Of a stretch of 64,000 bases of DNA, positions 55,687 to 64,000 are shown piece by piece (positions within the stretch are counted from its first letter, which is position 1; every line of letters begins with the position of its first letter). The notes under the pieces are model-generated. The model worked only from the letters and a program-made list of their open reading frames with translations. It was not told the DNA's origin and did not search any database. This stretch comes from Aquamicrobium sp. LC103 (GTDB lineage: Bacteria; Pseudomonadota; Alphaproteobacteria; Rhizobiales; Rhizobiaceae), in assembly GCF_001014615.2 (NCBI RefSeq), contig NZ_LBCQ02000007.1, positions 62,001-126,000 of the forward strand, read 5' to 3'. The translations under genes were made by a program, and so were the position numbers.

Positions 55687-58248
55687 ATGCTCTACTTTTC
55701 GCGCTGGAAGACGGTATCGATCTGGCTGGTCGTCCTGCTGGGCGTAATTTATTCGATTCCGAACCTGTTTTCGCAATCGACGCTGGATGCGCTGCCGAAC
55801 TGGCTGCCGAAACAGCAGATGACGCTGGGCCTCGATCTGCAGGGCGGCTCGCACATCCTGCTCCAGGTCGACCGCCAGGACCTGATCAACGAGCGTCTCG
55901 CCTCCACGCGCGATGATATCCGGACGATGCTCCGCGACGCCAGGGTGGGCTATACCGGCCTGTCCGGCTCGGGGCGCGCCGTCCAGGTACGGGTGCGCGA
56001 CGCGAGCGCGATCGAGGCGGCGCGAACCGCGCTTCAGCCTTTGACGCAGCCGGTTTCGGCCGGCCTTTTCGGAACCGGCACGGTCACCGAATTGAGCTTG
56101 GCCGAGCCGGAGCCCGGCCTCTTCCGCTTCACGCTGACCGACGAGGGCATCAACTACCGGGTGAGCTCGGCGGTCACGCAGTCGATCGAGGTGGTCGGCC
56201 GGCGCGTCAACGAACTCGGCACCACCGAGCCGATCATCCAGCGCCAGGGCGCGGACCGCGTTCTCGTCCAGGTGCCGGGCCTGCAGGATCCGCAGCGCCT
56301 CAAGGACATTCTCGGCCAGACGGCCAAGCTGACCTTCCAGATGGTCGATCAGTCGGTGCCCGTGCAGGAAGCGATCGAAGGCCGTCCGCCCGCCGGCAGC
56401 ACGGTGATGTATTCGACCGACGATCCGCCGGTGCCCTACCTGATCGAGAGCCGGGTGATCGTTTCCGGCGAGAATCTCGTCGACGCGCAGGCGACGTTCG
56501 ACCAGCGTACCAACGAGCCGGTGGTTTCCTTCCGCTTCGACAACCAGGGCGCCTCGCGCTTCGGCCAGGCGACGCAGCAGAATGTCGGGCGTCTCTTCGC
56601 CATCATCCTCGACAACCAGGTGATCTCGGCGCCGCAGATCCGCGAGCCGATCCTCGGCGGCACGGGCCAGATTTCCGGCAATTTCACCGTACAGAGCGCC
56701 AATGATCTGGCGGTGCTCTTGCGCGCCGGCGCGCTGCCGGCCGATCTGACGATCGTCGAGGAACGCACGGTCGGCCCGAGCCTCGGCGCGGACTCGATCG
56801 AGGCCGGCAAGATCGCGTCGATGGTCGGCGCGGTCCTCGTCATCGTCACAATGCTCGTGGTCTACGGCAAGCTCGGGCTCATCGCCAATCTGGCGCTGGC
56901 CGCCAATGTGGGAATGATCGTCGCCGTGCTGACATTGCTCGGCGCGACGCTGACCTTGCCGGGCATCGCCGGTATCGTCCTGACGATGGGCATGGCCGTC
57001 GATTCCAACGTCATCATCTTCGAGCGCGTGCGCGAGGAGAGGTCGCAAGGGCGCTCGCTCGTCCAGTCGCTGGATTCAGGCTTCCAGCGGGCGCTCGCGA
57101 CCGTGGTGGACGCGAACCTGACGACCTTCATCGTCGCGGTGATCCTGTTCTACATGGGAACGGGTCCGGTTCGCGGCTTCGCCATCACGCTCGGTATCGG
57201 CATCATCACCACCGTCTTCACCGCCTATACGCTCACCCGCTGGATGATCGCGTTCTGGCTGCGCCGGCAGAGGCCGACGGAATTTCCGGCCGGCCTGGTG
57301 AACTATCTGCCGCTGGAGCCGAAGATCGGCTTTATGAAGCTGCGCAATCTCGGCTTCGCGCTTTCCGGCGCCATCTCGATCGCCGTCGCCGCGATGTTCT
57401 TCGTGACCGACTTCAACTACGGCATCGACTTCAAGGGCGGCTCGCTCATCGAGGTCCAGGCCAAGGGACCGGAAGCCGATCCCGGGGACGTGCGCGCCCG
57501 GCTGAGCGACCTCAACCTCGGGGAAGTGCAGGTCCAGGAGATCGGCAACGATCGCGAGTTGATGATCCGCGTCCAGGGCCAGGAAGGCGGCGACAATGCC
57601 GAGCAGTCCGCCGTCGAGATCGTGCGCGGCGAGCTGGCCTCCGACTACGATTTCAGGCGGGTGGAAGTGGTCGGGCCGACGGTTTCCGGCGAACTCGCCA
57701 GGACCGGCACGATCGGCATCCTGCTCTCGATGGTGGCGATGCTGGTCTACATCTGGTTCCGCTTCGAGTGGCAATTCGGCATGGGGGCGATCGTCTCCAC
57801 GGCCCACGACGTCATCGTCATCGTCGGCATCTACCTCCTGCTCGGGCTGGAATTCAACCTGCAGGCCATCGCGGCGATCCTCACGGTGGTGGGCTATTCG
57901 ATCAACGACACCGTCGTCATCTACGACCGCATCCGCGAGAATTTGCGACGCTACAAGAAGATGCCGCTCGACCAGCTCATCGATTTGTCGCTGAACCAGA
58001 CGCTGTCGCGCACCATCCTGACGGGTCTGACGACGCTGATGGCGCTGATCGCGCTCTACTTCTTCGGCGGCGAGGTGATTTCGTCCTTCGTCTTCGCGAT
58101 CATCGTCGGCGTGTTCGTCGGCACCTATTCGTCGCTGTTCATCGCCGGGCCGATGCTCATCCTGTTCAAGCTGCGGCCCGACATGTTCGATACGGAGAAG
58201 GACAAGGAAGCGGCCGCCAAGCAGGTTGCGACGGCCGGCAAGGTCTAG
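55687..58248 (+). CDS. secDF: Fused SecDF protein translocase subunit
   Basis: 853 residues. SecD half: first helix TVSIWLVVLLGVIYSIPNLF, LGLDLQGGSHILLQVDR, P1 periplasmic domain, then GMAVDSNVIIFERVREERSQ in the membrane bundle at about 440. The SecF half begins near residue 550 (LRNLGFALSGAISIAVAAMF) with FNYGIDFKGGSLIEVQAK and GYSINDTVVIYDRIRENLRR. It uses the proton gradient to pull secreted proteins through after SecA. Fusion into one chain is found in several lineages including rhizobia. Confidence 0.97.
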   Translation: MLYFSRWKTVSIWLVVLLGVIYSIPNLFSQSTLDALPNWLPKQQMTLGLDLQGGSHILLQVDRQDLINERLASTRDDIRTMLRDARVGYTGLSGSGRAVQVRVRDASAIEAARTALQPLTQPVSAGLFGTGTVTELSLAEPEPGLFRFTLTDEGINYRVSSAVTQSIEVVGRRVNELGTTEPIIQRQGADRVLVQVPGLQDPQRLKDILGQTAKLTFQMVDQSVPVQEAIEGRPPAGSTVMYSTDDPPVPYLIESRVIVSGENLVDAQATFDQRTNEPVVSFRFDNQGASRFGQATQQNVGRLFAIILDNQVISAPQIREPILGGTGQISGNFTVQSANDLAVLLRAGALPADLTIVEERTVGPSLGADSIEAGKIASMVGAVLVIVTMLVVYGKLGLIANLALAANVGMIVAVLTLLGATLTLPGIAGIVLTMGMAVDSNVIIFERVREERSQGRSLVQSLDSGFQRALATVVDANLTTFIVAVILFYMGTGPVRGFAITLGIGIITTVFTAYTLTRWMIAFWLRRQRPTEFPAGLVNYLPLEPKIGFMKLRNLGFALSGAISIAVAAMFFVTDFNYGIDFKGGSLIEVQAKGPEADPGDVRARLSDLNLGEVQVQEIGNDRELMIRVQGQEGGDNAEQSAVEIVRGELASDYDFRRVEVVGPTVSGELARTGTIGILLSMVAMLVYIWFRFEWQFGMGAIVSTAHDVIVIVGIYLLLGLEFNLQAIAAILTVVGYSINDTVVIYDRIRENLRRYKKMPLDQLIDLSLNQTLSRTILTGLTTLMALIALYFFGGEVISSFVFAIIVGVFVGTYSSLFIAGPMLILFKLRPDMFDTEKDKEAAAKQVATAGKV

Positions 58249-58257
58249 CGGTTCGTC

Positions 58258-58647
58258 ATGGGGCCGGGAATAATCATCCGCGAAGCGCATTTTCCCGGCC
58301 GCGCGCCCATCGACGCCTACGGCAATGGCGGCTTCCGCTTCGCCGACATGTCGCATCGCGGTTCCATCCTGTGCCTGCCTTCGGGCATCCACGGCTGGGA
58401 GCCGCGGGATGCGGCGGCGCTCGACGCCGGGGATTTCGGCAAGGTCATCGACGAGGCCAAGGACATCGATATCCTTCTCGTGGGCATGGGACCGGACCTG
58501 CGCCCGCTGTCCAGGGAACTGAGGGCGGCGTTGCGGGAGGCGGGCATCACCGCCGATCCGATGTCGACGGGCGCGGCGGTGCGCACCTATAACGTGCTCC
58601 TTGCCGAGGATCGCCTCGTCGCCGCCGCGCTGATCGCCGTCGAATAG
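58258..58647 (+). CDS. Mth938/NDUFAF3-family protein
   Basis: 129 residues. Mth938 fold (DUF498): IIREAHFPGRAPIDAYGNGG, HRGSILCLPSGIHGWEP, DIDILLVGMGPDLRPLSREL and TGAAVRTYNVLLAEDRLVAA. The human homologue NDUFAF3 is a complex I assembly factor, and its bacterial homologues lie next to secDF and the NDUFAF6 homologue in alphaproteobacteria, exactly as here. It starts 9 bases after secDF and is followed by the NDUFAF6-like gene after 3 bases. A role in respiratory complex I assembly is likely but not proven in bacteria. Confidence 0.88.
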   Translation: MGPGIIIREAHFPGRAPIDAYGNGGFRFADMSHRGSILCLPSGIHGWEPRDAAALDAGDFGKVIDEAKDIDILLVGMGPDLRPLSRELRAALREAGITADPMSTGAAVRTYNVLLAEDRLVAAALIAVE

Positions 58648-58650
58648 GCG

Positions 58651-59490
58651 ATGGGTGAACCCTCTTCACTGGCCGAGGCGGTGCGGCGCGACGATCCCGA
58701 CCGCTATCTGTCCGCGCTTTATGCGCCTGAGGCGAGGCGCGAGGCGCTGTTTGCGCTCTATGCGTTCAACGTCGAGATCGCCTCGGTGCGCGATCGTATC
58801 CATGAGCCCTTGCCTGGTGAAATCCGGCTGCAATGGTGGCGCGACATACTCGCTGCCGGCAAAGGGGCTGCTGCCGGCCATCCGGTCGCCGAGGCGCTGT
58901 CCGGCGTGATCGAGCGCAGCCGCCTGCCGCTCGCGACATTCCAGAACTATCTCGATGCTCGGATTTTCGACCTCTACGATGACCCGATGCCGAGCCGGAA
59001 CGACCTCGAGGGCTATTGCGGCGAGACGGCGTCGGCGATCATACAACTCGCCGCGCTGATCCTCGATCCCGAGGCTGCACCGGAATTCGCGGAGGCCGCC
59101 GGACATGCGGGCTGCGCTCAAGCGATGGCCGGCCTTCTGCGGCTGCTGCCGATGCATCGCGCCCGCGGGCAGTGTTTCATGCCCGAGGACATACTGGCCG
59201 CCGCCGGTACCTCGCGGGACGAGTTCGTCGCCGGAGAAAACCGCGACGCGGCGATGCGCGCGGTCGTTGCCTTGTCGGCGCTGGCCGGCGAACATCTGGC
59301 GCGCTTCGAAAAGGCGGCCAACGGAATGCCCGTCTCCCTGCGGCCCGCCTTCCTTCCCGCATCGCTCGCCGGAGCCTATCTCGCGCGGATTTCAGCGCGC
59401 GGCGTCGATCCATTGACCCAGATCGCCGACATTTCGCCACTGCGCCGGCATTGGACGCTGCTGCGCCGCGCGCTCCTCGGCTGGCGCTGA
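58651..59490 (+). CDS. Squalene/phytoene synthase-family protein, NDUFAF6-like (probably non-catalytic)
   Basis: 279 residues with the overall trans-isoprenyl diphosphate synthase fold (ALFALYAFNVEIASVRDRIH, IRLQWWRDILAAG, LEGYCGETASAIIQLAALIL, RPAFLPASLAGAYLARIS). The first Asp-rich motif has ASVRD where active enzymes have DDxxD, and the second, normally RDxxED, reads RLLPMH. Both Mg-diphosphate sites are thus lost. That is the state of NDUFAF6, a complex I assembly factor, so no squalene or carotenoid synthesis should be inferred. Three bases after the NDUFAF3-like gene. Confidence 0.85.
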   Translation: MGEPSSLAEAVRRDDPDRYLSALYAPEARREALFALYAFNVEIASVRDRIHEPLPGEIRLQWWRDILAAGKGAAAGHPVAEALSGVIERSRLPLATFQNYLDARIFDLYDDPMPSRNDLEGYCGETASAIIQLAALILDPEAAPEFAEAAGHAGCAQAMAGLLRLLPMHRARGQCFMPEDILAAAGTSRDEFVAGENRDAAMRAVVALSALAGEHLARFEKAANGMPVSLRPAFLPASLAGAYLARISARGVDPLTQIADISPLRRHWTLLRRALLGWR

Positions 59491-59575
59491 CCGCCCGTTT
59501 GACGTTCGTTCGCCGTCTGCTAGGCTTGCCTGCGGGAGAGAGGGCGCGGTCGCCCTTTTGGAGGAACTGATAGGC

Positions 59576-60010
59576 ATGAGCCTGTCGCTGCTGGTCGTCA
59601 TGGTGGCAGTGGGTATAGCCGGCGTCGTCGGCGTTGTTCATCTGACTGGAGGCAGTCGGGTTGCGACGCTTGTCGGCGAGGAAGCGGCGCGCCTTCGCTT
59701 CGCCGACGATTTCCCCGACGCGCGCGTCGCTTCGCTCCGCCTCACATGCGACCGCCGCACCGCATTCCTCGGCCTTGAAGAAGGCGGATGCGGCCTCGTT
59801 CACGCCATCGGCGGAAAATTCATGACGCGGCTCCTTTGCTCCGCGGACGTGGCGGCGACACCGCGCGCGAGCGGCAGTGCCATCGCGATAAAGCTGCGTG
59901 ATTTCAGCTGGAAGGGTGGAACGTTTCAATTCGAGGACGAGGCGGCGGCGTTGGAAGTCGAGGCGATGTTCACCCGCATCAGGCAGAACGGCATTTGGGA
60001 GAGGAAATGA
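59576..60010 (+). CDS. Small membrane-anchored protein of unknown function
   Basis: 144 residues from ATG 59576; GGAGG is 11 bases upstream. One N-terminal helix (LSLLVVMVAVGIAGVVGVVH) and a soluble domain with LRFADDFPDARVASLRLTCD, LGLEEGGCGLVHAIGGKFMT and RIRQNGIWERK. I do not recognise the family, though the ATGA overlap with the downstream hydroxylase shows the two are translated together, which hints at a shared membrane-lipid role. Most likely the soluble part is cytoplasmic. Confidence 0.7.
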   Translation: MSLSLLVVMVAVGIAGVVGVVHLTGGSRVATLVGEEAARLRFADDFPDARVASLRLTCDRRTAFLGLEEGGCGLVHAIGGKFMTRLLCSADVAATPRASGSAIAIKLRDFSWKGGTFQFEDEAAALEVEAMFTRIRQNGIWERK

Positions 60011-60969
60011 CCGACGACTATCAGTTTCCGGCGGTGACGCAGCTCGCGATACCTTTCTTCGTGATCGCGATTCTGCTCGAAATCTGGCTGGTGCGCACCG
60101 GACGTGCCAGGGGTGAATTCGAGACGAAGGACACTCTGACGAGCCTTCTGATGGGCACCGGCAATGTCGCGACCGGCATCCTGCTCGGCATCGTTTCGCT
60201 GACCGCGCTCTTGTGGCTGTGGCAGTATCGATTGCTCGATCTCGGCCTTCATTGGTGGGTCTTCCTCGCCGCTTTCCTGCTCGATGACCTCCGCTACTAT
60301 TGGTACCACCGGGTCGCGCATCGCGTGCGCTGGGTCTGGGCCGAGCACGTCAACCACCATTCCAGCCAGCACTACAATCTCTCGACCGCGCTGCGGCAGA
60401 GCTGGACCGGCCTGTTCACCGGCATGTTCGTGCTCCAGGCGCCGCTGGTGCTTCTGGGGTTTCACCCGGCGGTCATCGCCTTCGTCTTCGGCTTCAACCT
60501 GATCTGGCAGTTCTGGATACACACCGAGACGATCGGCAGGATGTGGAAGCCAATCGAATTCATCTTCAACACGCCGTCGCATCACCGCGTCCATCACGCG
60601 ACCAACCCGCGCTATCTCGACGCCAACTATGCCGGCACGCTGATCATCTGGGATCGTATGTTCGGCACCTTCGTCGAGGAGCTTCCCGAGGACGCGCCGC
60701 GCTACGGCATCGTCAGGAACATCGGCACCTTCAACCCGCTGAAGGTCGCCTTCCACGAATGGATCGGCATGTTCAAGGATGCGCTGCAGCCGGGCCTGAC
60801 GCCGCGCCAGCGTCTCGGCTATCTCTTCATGCCGCCCGGCTGGAGCCACGACGGATCCCGCGACACGTCCGAAACGCTGAAGGCCGCCTATGTGAGGCGG
60901 AATCCGGAGGAAGCGGGCCGACCGGGATTGCCCGCCGCTTCGGACGCCGGGATTGCGCCGGCGGAGTGA
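60007..60969 (+). CDS. Sterol desaturase / fatty acid hydroxylase family protein
   Basis: 320 residues from ATG 60007 in an ATGA overlap. Four or five membrane helices and the full set of diiron histidine boxes: DDLRYYWYHRVAHRVRWVW (HxxxH), EHVNHHSSQHYN (HxxHH) and NTPSHHRVHHATNP (HxxHH). Members hydroxylate or desaturate lipids such as sterols, fatty acids, carotenoids and hopanoids. A C-terminal soluble extension of about 90 residues contains a short conserved GIVRNIGTFNPLKVAFHEW. Substrate unknown. Confidence 0.85.
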   Translation: MTDDYQFPAVTQLAIPFFVIAILLEIWLVRTGRARGEFETKDTLTSLLMGTGNVATGILLGIVSLTALLWLWQYRLLDLGLHWWVFLAAFLLDDLRYYWYHRVAHRVRWVWAEHVNHHSSQHYNLSTALRQSWTGLFTGMFVLQAPLVLLGFHPAVIAFVFGFNLIWQFWIHTETIGRMWKPIEFIFNTPSHHRVHHATNPRYLDANYAGTLIIWDRMFGTFVEELPEDAPRYGIVRNIGTFNPLKVAFHEWIGMFKDALQPGLTPRQRLGYLFMPPGWSHDGSRDTSETLKAAYVRRNPEEAGRPGLPAASDAGIAPAE

Positions 60970-61017
60970 CCTTGCGCCGAGCGGTCCAACGATCCCCGTG
61001 CGCGGCAATCGGAACGG

Positions 61018-62442
61018 TTATTCCGCCGCTTCGGCCTTCGGCGCCATCCCCAGCCAGGCACGGCAGTCCGCGAGCGCGCGTGCGGACAGCGCCTTCTTCT
61101 TGGCGATCGACTTCTCCTTGCCGCGGAAACGGCCGGCATGGCCTTCGGGGCGTGTGATCGCGCCGGGCTCCAGCGGCGGGAACAGGCCGAAATTGACGTT
61201 CATGGGTTGGAAGGAGCGCTTGCCGGGCTCGTCGTCGGAGACGATGTGGCCGCCGGTGATGTGGTTCAGCAGCGCGCCGAAGGCGGTGGTGACGGGCGGT
61301 GGCGCGATCGGCCGGCCGAGTTGCTCGGCTGCCGCGAAACGCCCGGCGAGAAGCCCGATCGCGGCACTCTCCACATAGCCCTCGCAGCCGGTGATTTGGC
61401 CGGCGAAACGCAGGCCCGGCCGCGACTTGAGCTGCAGCGTGCCGTCGAGCAGCACCGGTGAATTGATGTAGGTGTTGCGGTGGAGACCGCCCAGTCGCGC
61501 GAACTCGGCGTTCTCCAGGCCGGGGATCATGCGGAAGATACGCGACTGTTCGCCATGCCTGAGCTTGGTCTGGAAGCCGACCATGTTGTAGAGCGTGCCG
61601 AGCGCGTTGTCTTGCCGGAGCTGGACGACTGCATAGGCCTTGACGGTCGGATTGTGGACGTTGGTCAGGCCCATCGGCTTCATCGGTCCGTGCCGCAAGG
61701 TTTCAGCGCCGCGATCGGCCATCACCTCGATCGGCAGGCAGCCGTCGAAATAAGGCGTGCCTTCCCATTCCTTGAATTCCGTCTTGGCGCCATCGAGCAG
61801 GGTCTGGACGAAGGCCTCGTACTGCTCCTTGTCCATCGGGCAATTGATATAGTCCTTGCCGGTGCCGCCGGGGCCGACCTTGTCGTAGCGCGACTGGAAC
61901 CAGGCGACGTTCATGTCGATGGAATCGTAGTGGACGATCGGCGCGATTGCATCGAAGAAGGCGAGCGCGTCGGCGTCCGTCTCCGCCGCGATCGCCTCGG
62001 CGAGCGACGGCGCGGTCAGCGGTCCGGTGGCGATGATGGTGCGGCCCCATTCCACGGGCGGCAGGCCGGAAACCTCCTCGCGCACGATCGTGATCAGCGG
62101 ATGAGCCTCGAGCTTCGCGGTAACGGCCTCGGAAAAGCCGTCGCGGTCGACGGCGAGCGCGCCGCCGGCGGGCACCTGGTTGGCGTCGCCCGCCGCCATG
62201 ATCAGCGAACCGCCAAGCCGCATCTCGGCGTGTAGCACGCCGACCGCGTTGGTTTCGGCGTCGTCGGAGCGGAAGGAGTTGGAGCAGACCAGCTCCGCCA
62301 GCCCGTCGGTCTTGTGCGCGTCGGTGCCGCGCACCGGACGCATTTCGTGGAGAATGACGGGAACGCCCGCCTGCGCGAGCTGCCAGGATGCTTCGGAACC
62401 GGCGAGGCCGCCGCCGACGACGTGTACGGGATCTGTCTTCAT
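61018..62442 (-). CDS. trmFO: Folate/FAD-dependent tRNA (uracil-5-)-methyltransferase
   Basis: 474 residues. FAD-binding [20 protein letters not shown] at the N-terminus, then [20 protein letters not shown], the TrmFO hallmark, and [20 protein letters not shown]. It makes ribothymidine at tRNA position 54 using methylenetetrahydrofolate and flavin rather than SAM. Convergent with the hydroxylase gene; monocistronic. The anti-Shine-Dalgarno hairpins end about 80 bases upstream of its start. Confidence 0.94.
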   Translation of the reverse strand: MKTDPVHVVGGGLAGSEASWQLAQAGVPVILHEMRPVRGTDAHKTDGLAELVCSNSFRSDDAETNAVGVLHAEMRLGGSLIMAAGDANQVPAGGALAVDRDGFSEAVTAKLEAHPLITIVREEVSGLPPVEWGRTIIATGPLTAPSLAEAIAAETDADALAFFDAIAPIVHYDSIDMNVAWFQSRYDKVGPGGTGKDYINCPMDKEQYEAFVQTLLDGAKTEFKEWEGTPYFDGCLPIEVMADRGAETLRHGPMKPMGLTNVHNPTVKAYAVVQLRQDNALGTLYNMVGFQTKLRHGEQSRIFRMIPGLENAEFARLGGLHRNTYINSPVLLDGTLQLKSRPGLRFAGQITGCEGYVESAAIGLLAGRFAAAEQLGRPIAPPPVTTAFGALLNHITGGHIVSDDEPGKRSFQPMNVNFGLFPPLEPGAITRPEGHAGRFRGKEKSIAKKKALSARALADCRAWLGMAPKAEAAE

Positions 62443-62516
62443 GAAAGGGAATTAGTCCGCGCCGGCGCGGAATGCAATGGAGCGCGCCGTGCGGGGAGGG
62501 AACGGCGGCCCGGAAA

Positions 62517-62642
62517 CAACAACACCCGCCGGGGGAGGAGGTCCGGCGGGTGTCGTTTGGGTCGACCGACTATCGGGAGGAGGAGATGGTCGGTCGTATC
62601 CGTCAGGGTGGGAGGAGGATACCCTGACGAAATTCGAATTCG
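62517..62642 (-). ncRNA. CUCCUCCC-loop sRNA (cuckoo / alpha-r14 / CcsR type) in the DUF1127 3' UTR
   Basis: Downstream of the DUF1127 stop, the minus-strand RNA forms three successive hairpins, all with perfect stems. H1 at 62601-62629: CGTCAGGGT/ACCCTGACG, loop ATCCTCCTCCC. H2 at 62563-62596: CGACCGAC/GTCGGTCG, 18-base loop with CTCCTCCTCCC. H3 at 62522-62553: ACACCCGCCGG/CCGGCGGGTGT, loop ACCTCCTCCC, then TGTTGTTT as terminator. Each loop shows CUCCUCCC, complementary to Shine-Dalgarno sites. This matches the cuckoo/alpha-r14 small RNAs of Rhizobiales and the Rhodobacter CcsR RNAs, which are made from the tail of a DUF1127 transcript. Three hairpins instead of the usual two. Confidence 0.82.
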
Positions 62643-62783
62643 TTAGACCGACTTGCGGGCGACGAAGGGGATATCGCCGCGGGCGATGCCGAGGTCGTTG
62701 AGCTCACGGTTGGACAGGCGGCTCAGCTCGTTCACGGTCTCGCGGTAGCGGCGCCAGTTGCGGTAATTGCGGATCAGGTTCAT
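62643..62783 (-). CDS. DUF1127 small Arg-rich protein (CcaF1-like)
   Basis: 46 residues from ATG 62783. The sequence is basic and helical: NLIRNYRNWRRYRETVNEL then SRLSNRELNDLGIARGDIP, the DUF1127 core with invariant L-x-D-I/L-G-I-x-R. In Rhodobacter a DUF1127 protein (CcaF1) is an RNA-binding chaperone-like partner and its mRNA is the source of CcsR sRNAs; in Agrobacterium DUF1127 proteins affect phosphate and RNA turnover. Here the gene is followed directly by the CUCCUCCC hairpins, so the same organisation is present. The longer frame upstream has no features. Confidence 0.9.
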   Translation of the reverse strand: MNLIRNYRNWRRYRETVNELSRLSNRELNDLGIARGDIPFVARKSV

Positions 62784-62827
62784 CTCGGTTCTCGTTGCGT
62801 CATGTTGTTGTTCTTGCGATGAGGCGT

Positions 62828-62858
62828 AGATAGATGCAGTCCGTTCGTTTTTGAAGTG
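62828..62858 (-). promoter_or_regulatory. Candidate RpoH-type promoter of the DUF1127-sRNA unit
   Basis: The minus strand reads CACTTCAA, 17 bases, CTATCT, comparable with the recalled RpoH consensus CNCTTGAA-N17-CCANAT (one mismatch in the -35, two in the -10). Transcription would begin near 62820, 37 bases before the DUF1127 ATG. The Rhodobacter homologue is stress-induced from RpoH-type promoters. Confidence 0.4.
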
Positions 62859-63023
62859 CGGTTGCTGCATAGCACCAATGCGTTTTGTGCATTGCAACAT
62901 TAATCCCGGTTGATGGCTGAGGCAAAAGAGTGGCGGCAGCGACTATGTGGCCGAAATTTAGGCATATTTCGCCTATTCAGCTCTTTGATGTTAGGCTGGC
63001 GGCTTTCCGATGGAAGGGAATCC

Positions 63024-64000
63024 ATGGCGGGATATGCGACCAAAGTTAAACGCGACATCGCGCGTTGGGTTGACGAGGGGCTGATCGAGGCGCCACTGGG
63101 CGTCAGGCTTTCCGAGGACATCGAGCGGAATGGCGGCTCCGTCGTTTCGTTTGGCACCGTGCTCGCCATGATGGCGGCGTCGCTGCTCGCGGCCGCGATC
63201 CTCATCTTCATCGCCTCCAATTGGGAGGCGATACCGAGGATCGCGCGCGTCGCCATGCTCTTCCTCGCCATCCTCGCCGGCTATCTCGGCGGCGCGGTTT
63301 TGAAACTGCGCGGACAGAATGCCTTCGGCGAGGCGGCATGGATTGCGGGCGCGGCGGCTTTCGGCGGTTCCATCTCGCTGATCGGGCAGATGTATCATCT
63401 CTCCGGCGACGAGGCGCAGGCGGTGCTCGTCTGGACCGCCTGCACGGGTTTCGCCGCGATCGCGCTGCGCTCTGGCCCGCTCACCGTGAGTGCCGTACTG
63501 CTCGCCGCGGGCTGGATGATCATGAGCGCGGCGGAGGATTGGTCGGCGACCAGTCTGCCTCTCTACTATCCGCTCGTCGCGATTGCACTTTGGGCGATCT
63601 CCTTCTGGACGGCAAGCGTGGCTGCACGGCACCTCGTCCTTCTGTCGCTGTTTCTCTTTGCGCTCTGCCTCTATGTCCGCAATGAATCCCTCGATATCGC
63701 GGCCGTGCTCGCGGTGCTGTCGGCGGCGCTGTTCGCATGGAGCAAATGGTATCCGCAGGCAGCCGAACGCCTGTCGGGGATGGGGGCAGGGCTCACCGTG
63801 CATGCCTTGATCGGCTTTCTTGTCGCCATGAGCATCTTCCAATGGGCGCTGGTGGAGGAGGACGGCTTTCTCGCCGCCTCCATCGTCACCATGGCCGGTA
63901 TCGTCGCCGCCCTCATCCTTGCCGGCCGCGACAATGCGGTGCTGAGATGGACGGCCTATGTCGCCTTCGGCTTCCAGCTCGTCTTCGTCTATCTGGTGAC
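63024..64000 (+). CDS. DUF2157 multi-pass membrane protein (3' end outside window)
   Basis: At least 325 residues, cut by the window end; ATG at 63024 with GGAAGGG 5-6 bases upstream. The cytoplasmic N-terminus carries the DUF2157 motif (VKRDIARWVDEGLIEAPLGV), then paired helices begin with LAMMAASLLAAAILIFIASN, followed by NWEAIPRIARVAMLF and many more hydrophobic segments (at least ten). No stop occurs before base 64000. Function of the family is unknown. Divergent from the DUF1127 unit. Confidence 0.82.
   Translation, partial: MAGYATKVKRDIARWVDEGLIEAPLGVRLSEDIERNGGSVVSFGTVLAMMAASLLAAAILIFIASNWEAIPRIARVAMLFLAILAGYLGGAVLKLRGQNAFGEAAWIAGAAAFGGSISLIGQMYHLSGDEAQAVLVWTACTGFAAIALRSGPLTVSAVLLAAGWMIMSAAEDWSATSLPLYYPLVAIALWAISFWTASVAARHLVLLSLFLFALCLYVRNESLDIAAVLAVLSAALFAWSKWYPQAAERLSGMGAGLTVHALIGFLVAMSIFQWALVEEDGFLAASIVTMAGIVAALILAGRDNAVLRWTAYVAFGFQLVFVYLV

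Noticed and set aside
58651-59490. Squalene or phytoene synthase for hopanoid or carotenoid synthesis
   Set aside because: Both Asp-rich diphosphate-binding motifs are lost and the neighbours are secDF and an NDUFAF3 homologue.

Overview
The window is high-GC chromosomal DNA of an alphaproteobacterium, almost certainly order Hyphomicrobiales (Rhizobiales) and plausibly the Phyllobacteriaceae/Mesorhizobium side. The evidence is an ExoR-type Sel1-repeat periplasmic regulator, a PopZ (DUF2497) gene between tolC and valS, a fused SecDF, and a DUF1127 gene followed by anti-Shine-Dalgarno hairpins. I count 53 protein genes (the last runs off the end), two tRNAs and one probable 3'-UTR small RNA.

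1-11.4 kb, catabolism and uptake: feruloyl-CoA synthase diverges from a crotonase, MarR regulator and amidohydrolase operon that resembles the beta-oxidative, deacetylating hydroxycinnamate route. A complete TAXI-type TRAP transporter (binding protein, DUF1850 protein, fused permease) follows, with a DctB/DctD-like two-component system beside it. A textbook sigma-54 promoter lies between the regulator gene and the transporter.

11.5-23.2 kb, accessory block between tRNA-Asn and tRNA-Cys: a two-domain methyltransferase, a polysaccharide pyruvyl transferase, a four-gene type I secretion operon with a Gly-rich small protein and a protein carrying ten 14-residue repeats, and a divergent pyruvyltransferase-TPR-glycosyltransferase fusion behind an AT-rich control region. 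This looks like a surface-protein or surface-glycan module and is the least described part of the window.

23.3-37.6 kb, mostly housekeeping: isoaspartyl-methyltransferase-like protein, TolC, PopZ, ValS, FadL-family porin, TerC, IlvD, ExoR, then on the minus strand a GFA protein, exonuclease III, an SH3 protein with an Arg/Asp tail, and ErpA.

37.7-61 kb, a long co-directional core block: dgt, argS, SPOR protein, nagZ, scpAB, an orphan ABC ATPase, tatABC, serS, surE, pcm, an NlpD-like degenerate LytM lipoprotein, yajC, secDF, and homologues of the complex I assembly factors NDUFAF3 and NDUFAF6, then a small membrane protein and a fatty acid hydroxylase.

61-64 kb: trmFO, then a 46-residue DUF1127 gene whose downstream RNA folds into three consecutive hairpins, each showing CUCCUCCC in its loop. 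This is the most striking non-coding signal here. The window ends inside a DUF2157 membrane protein.
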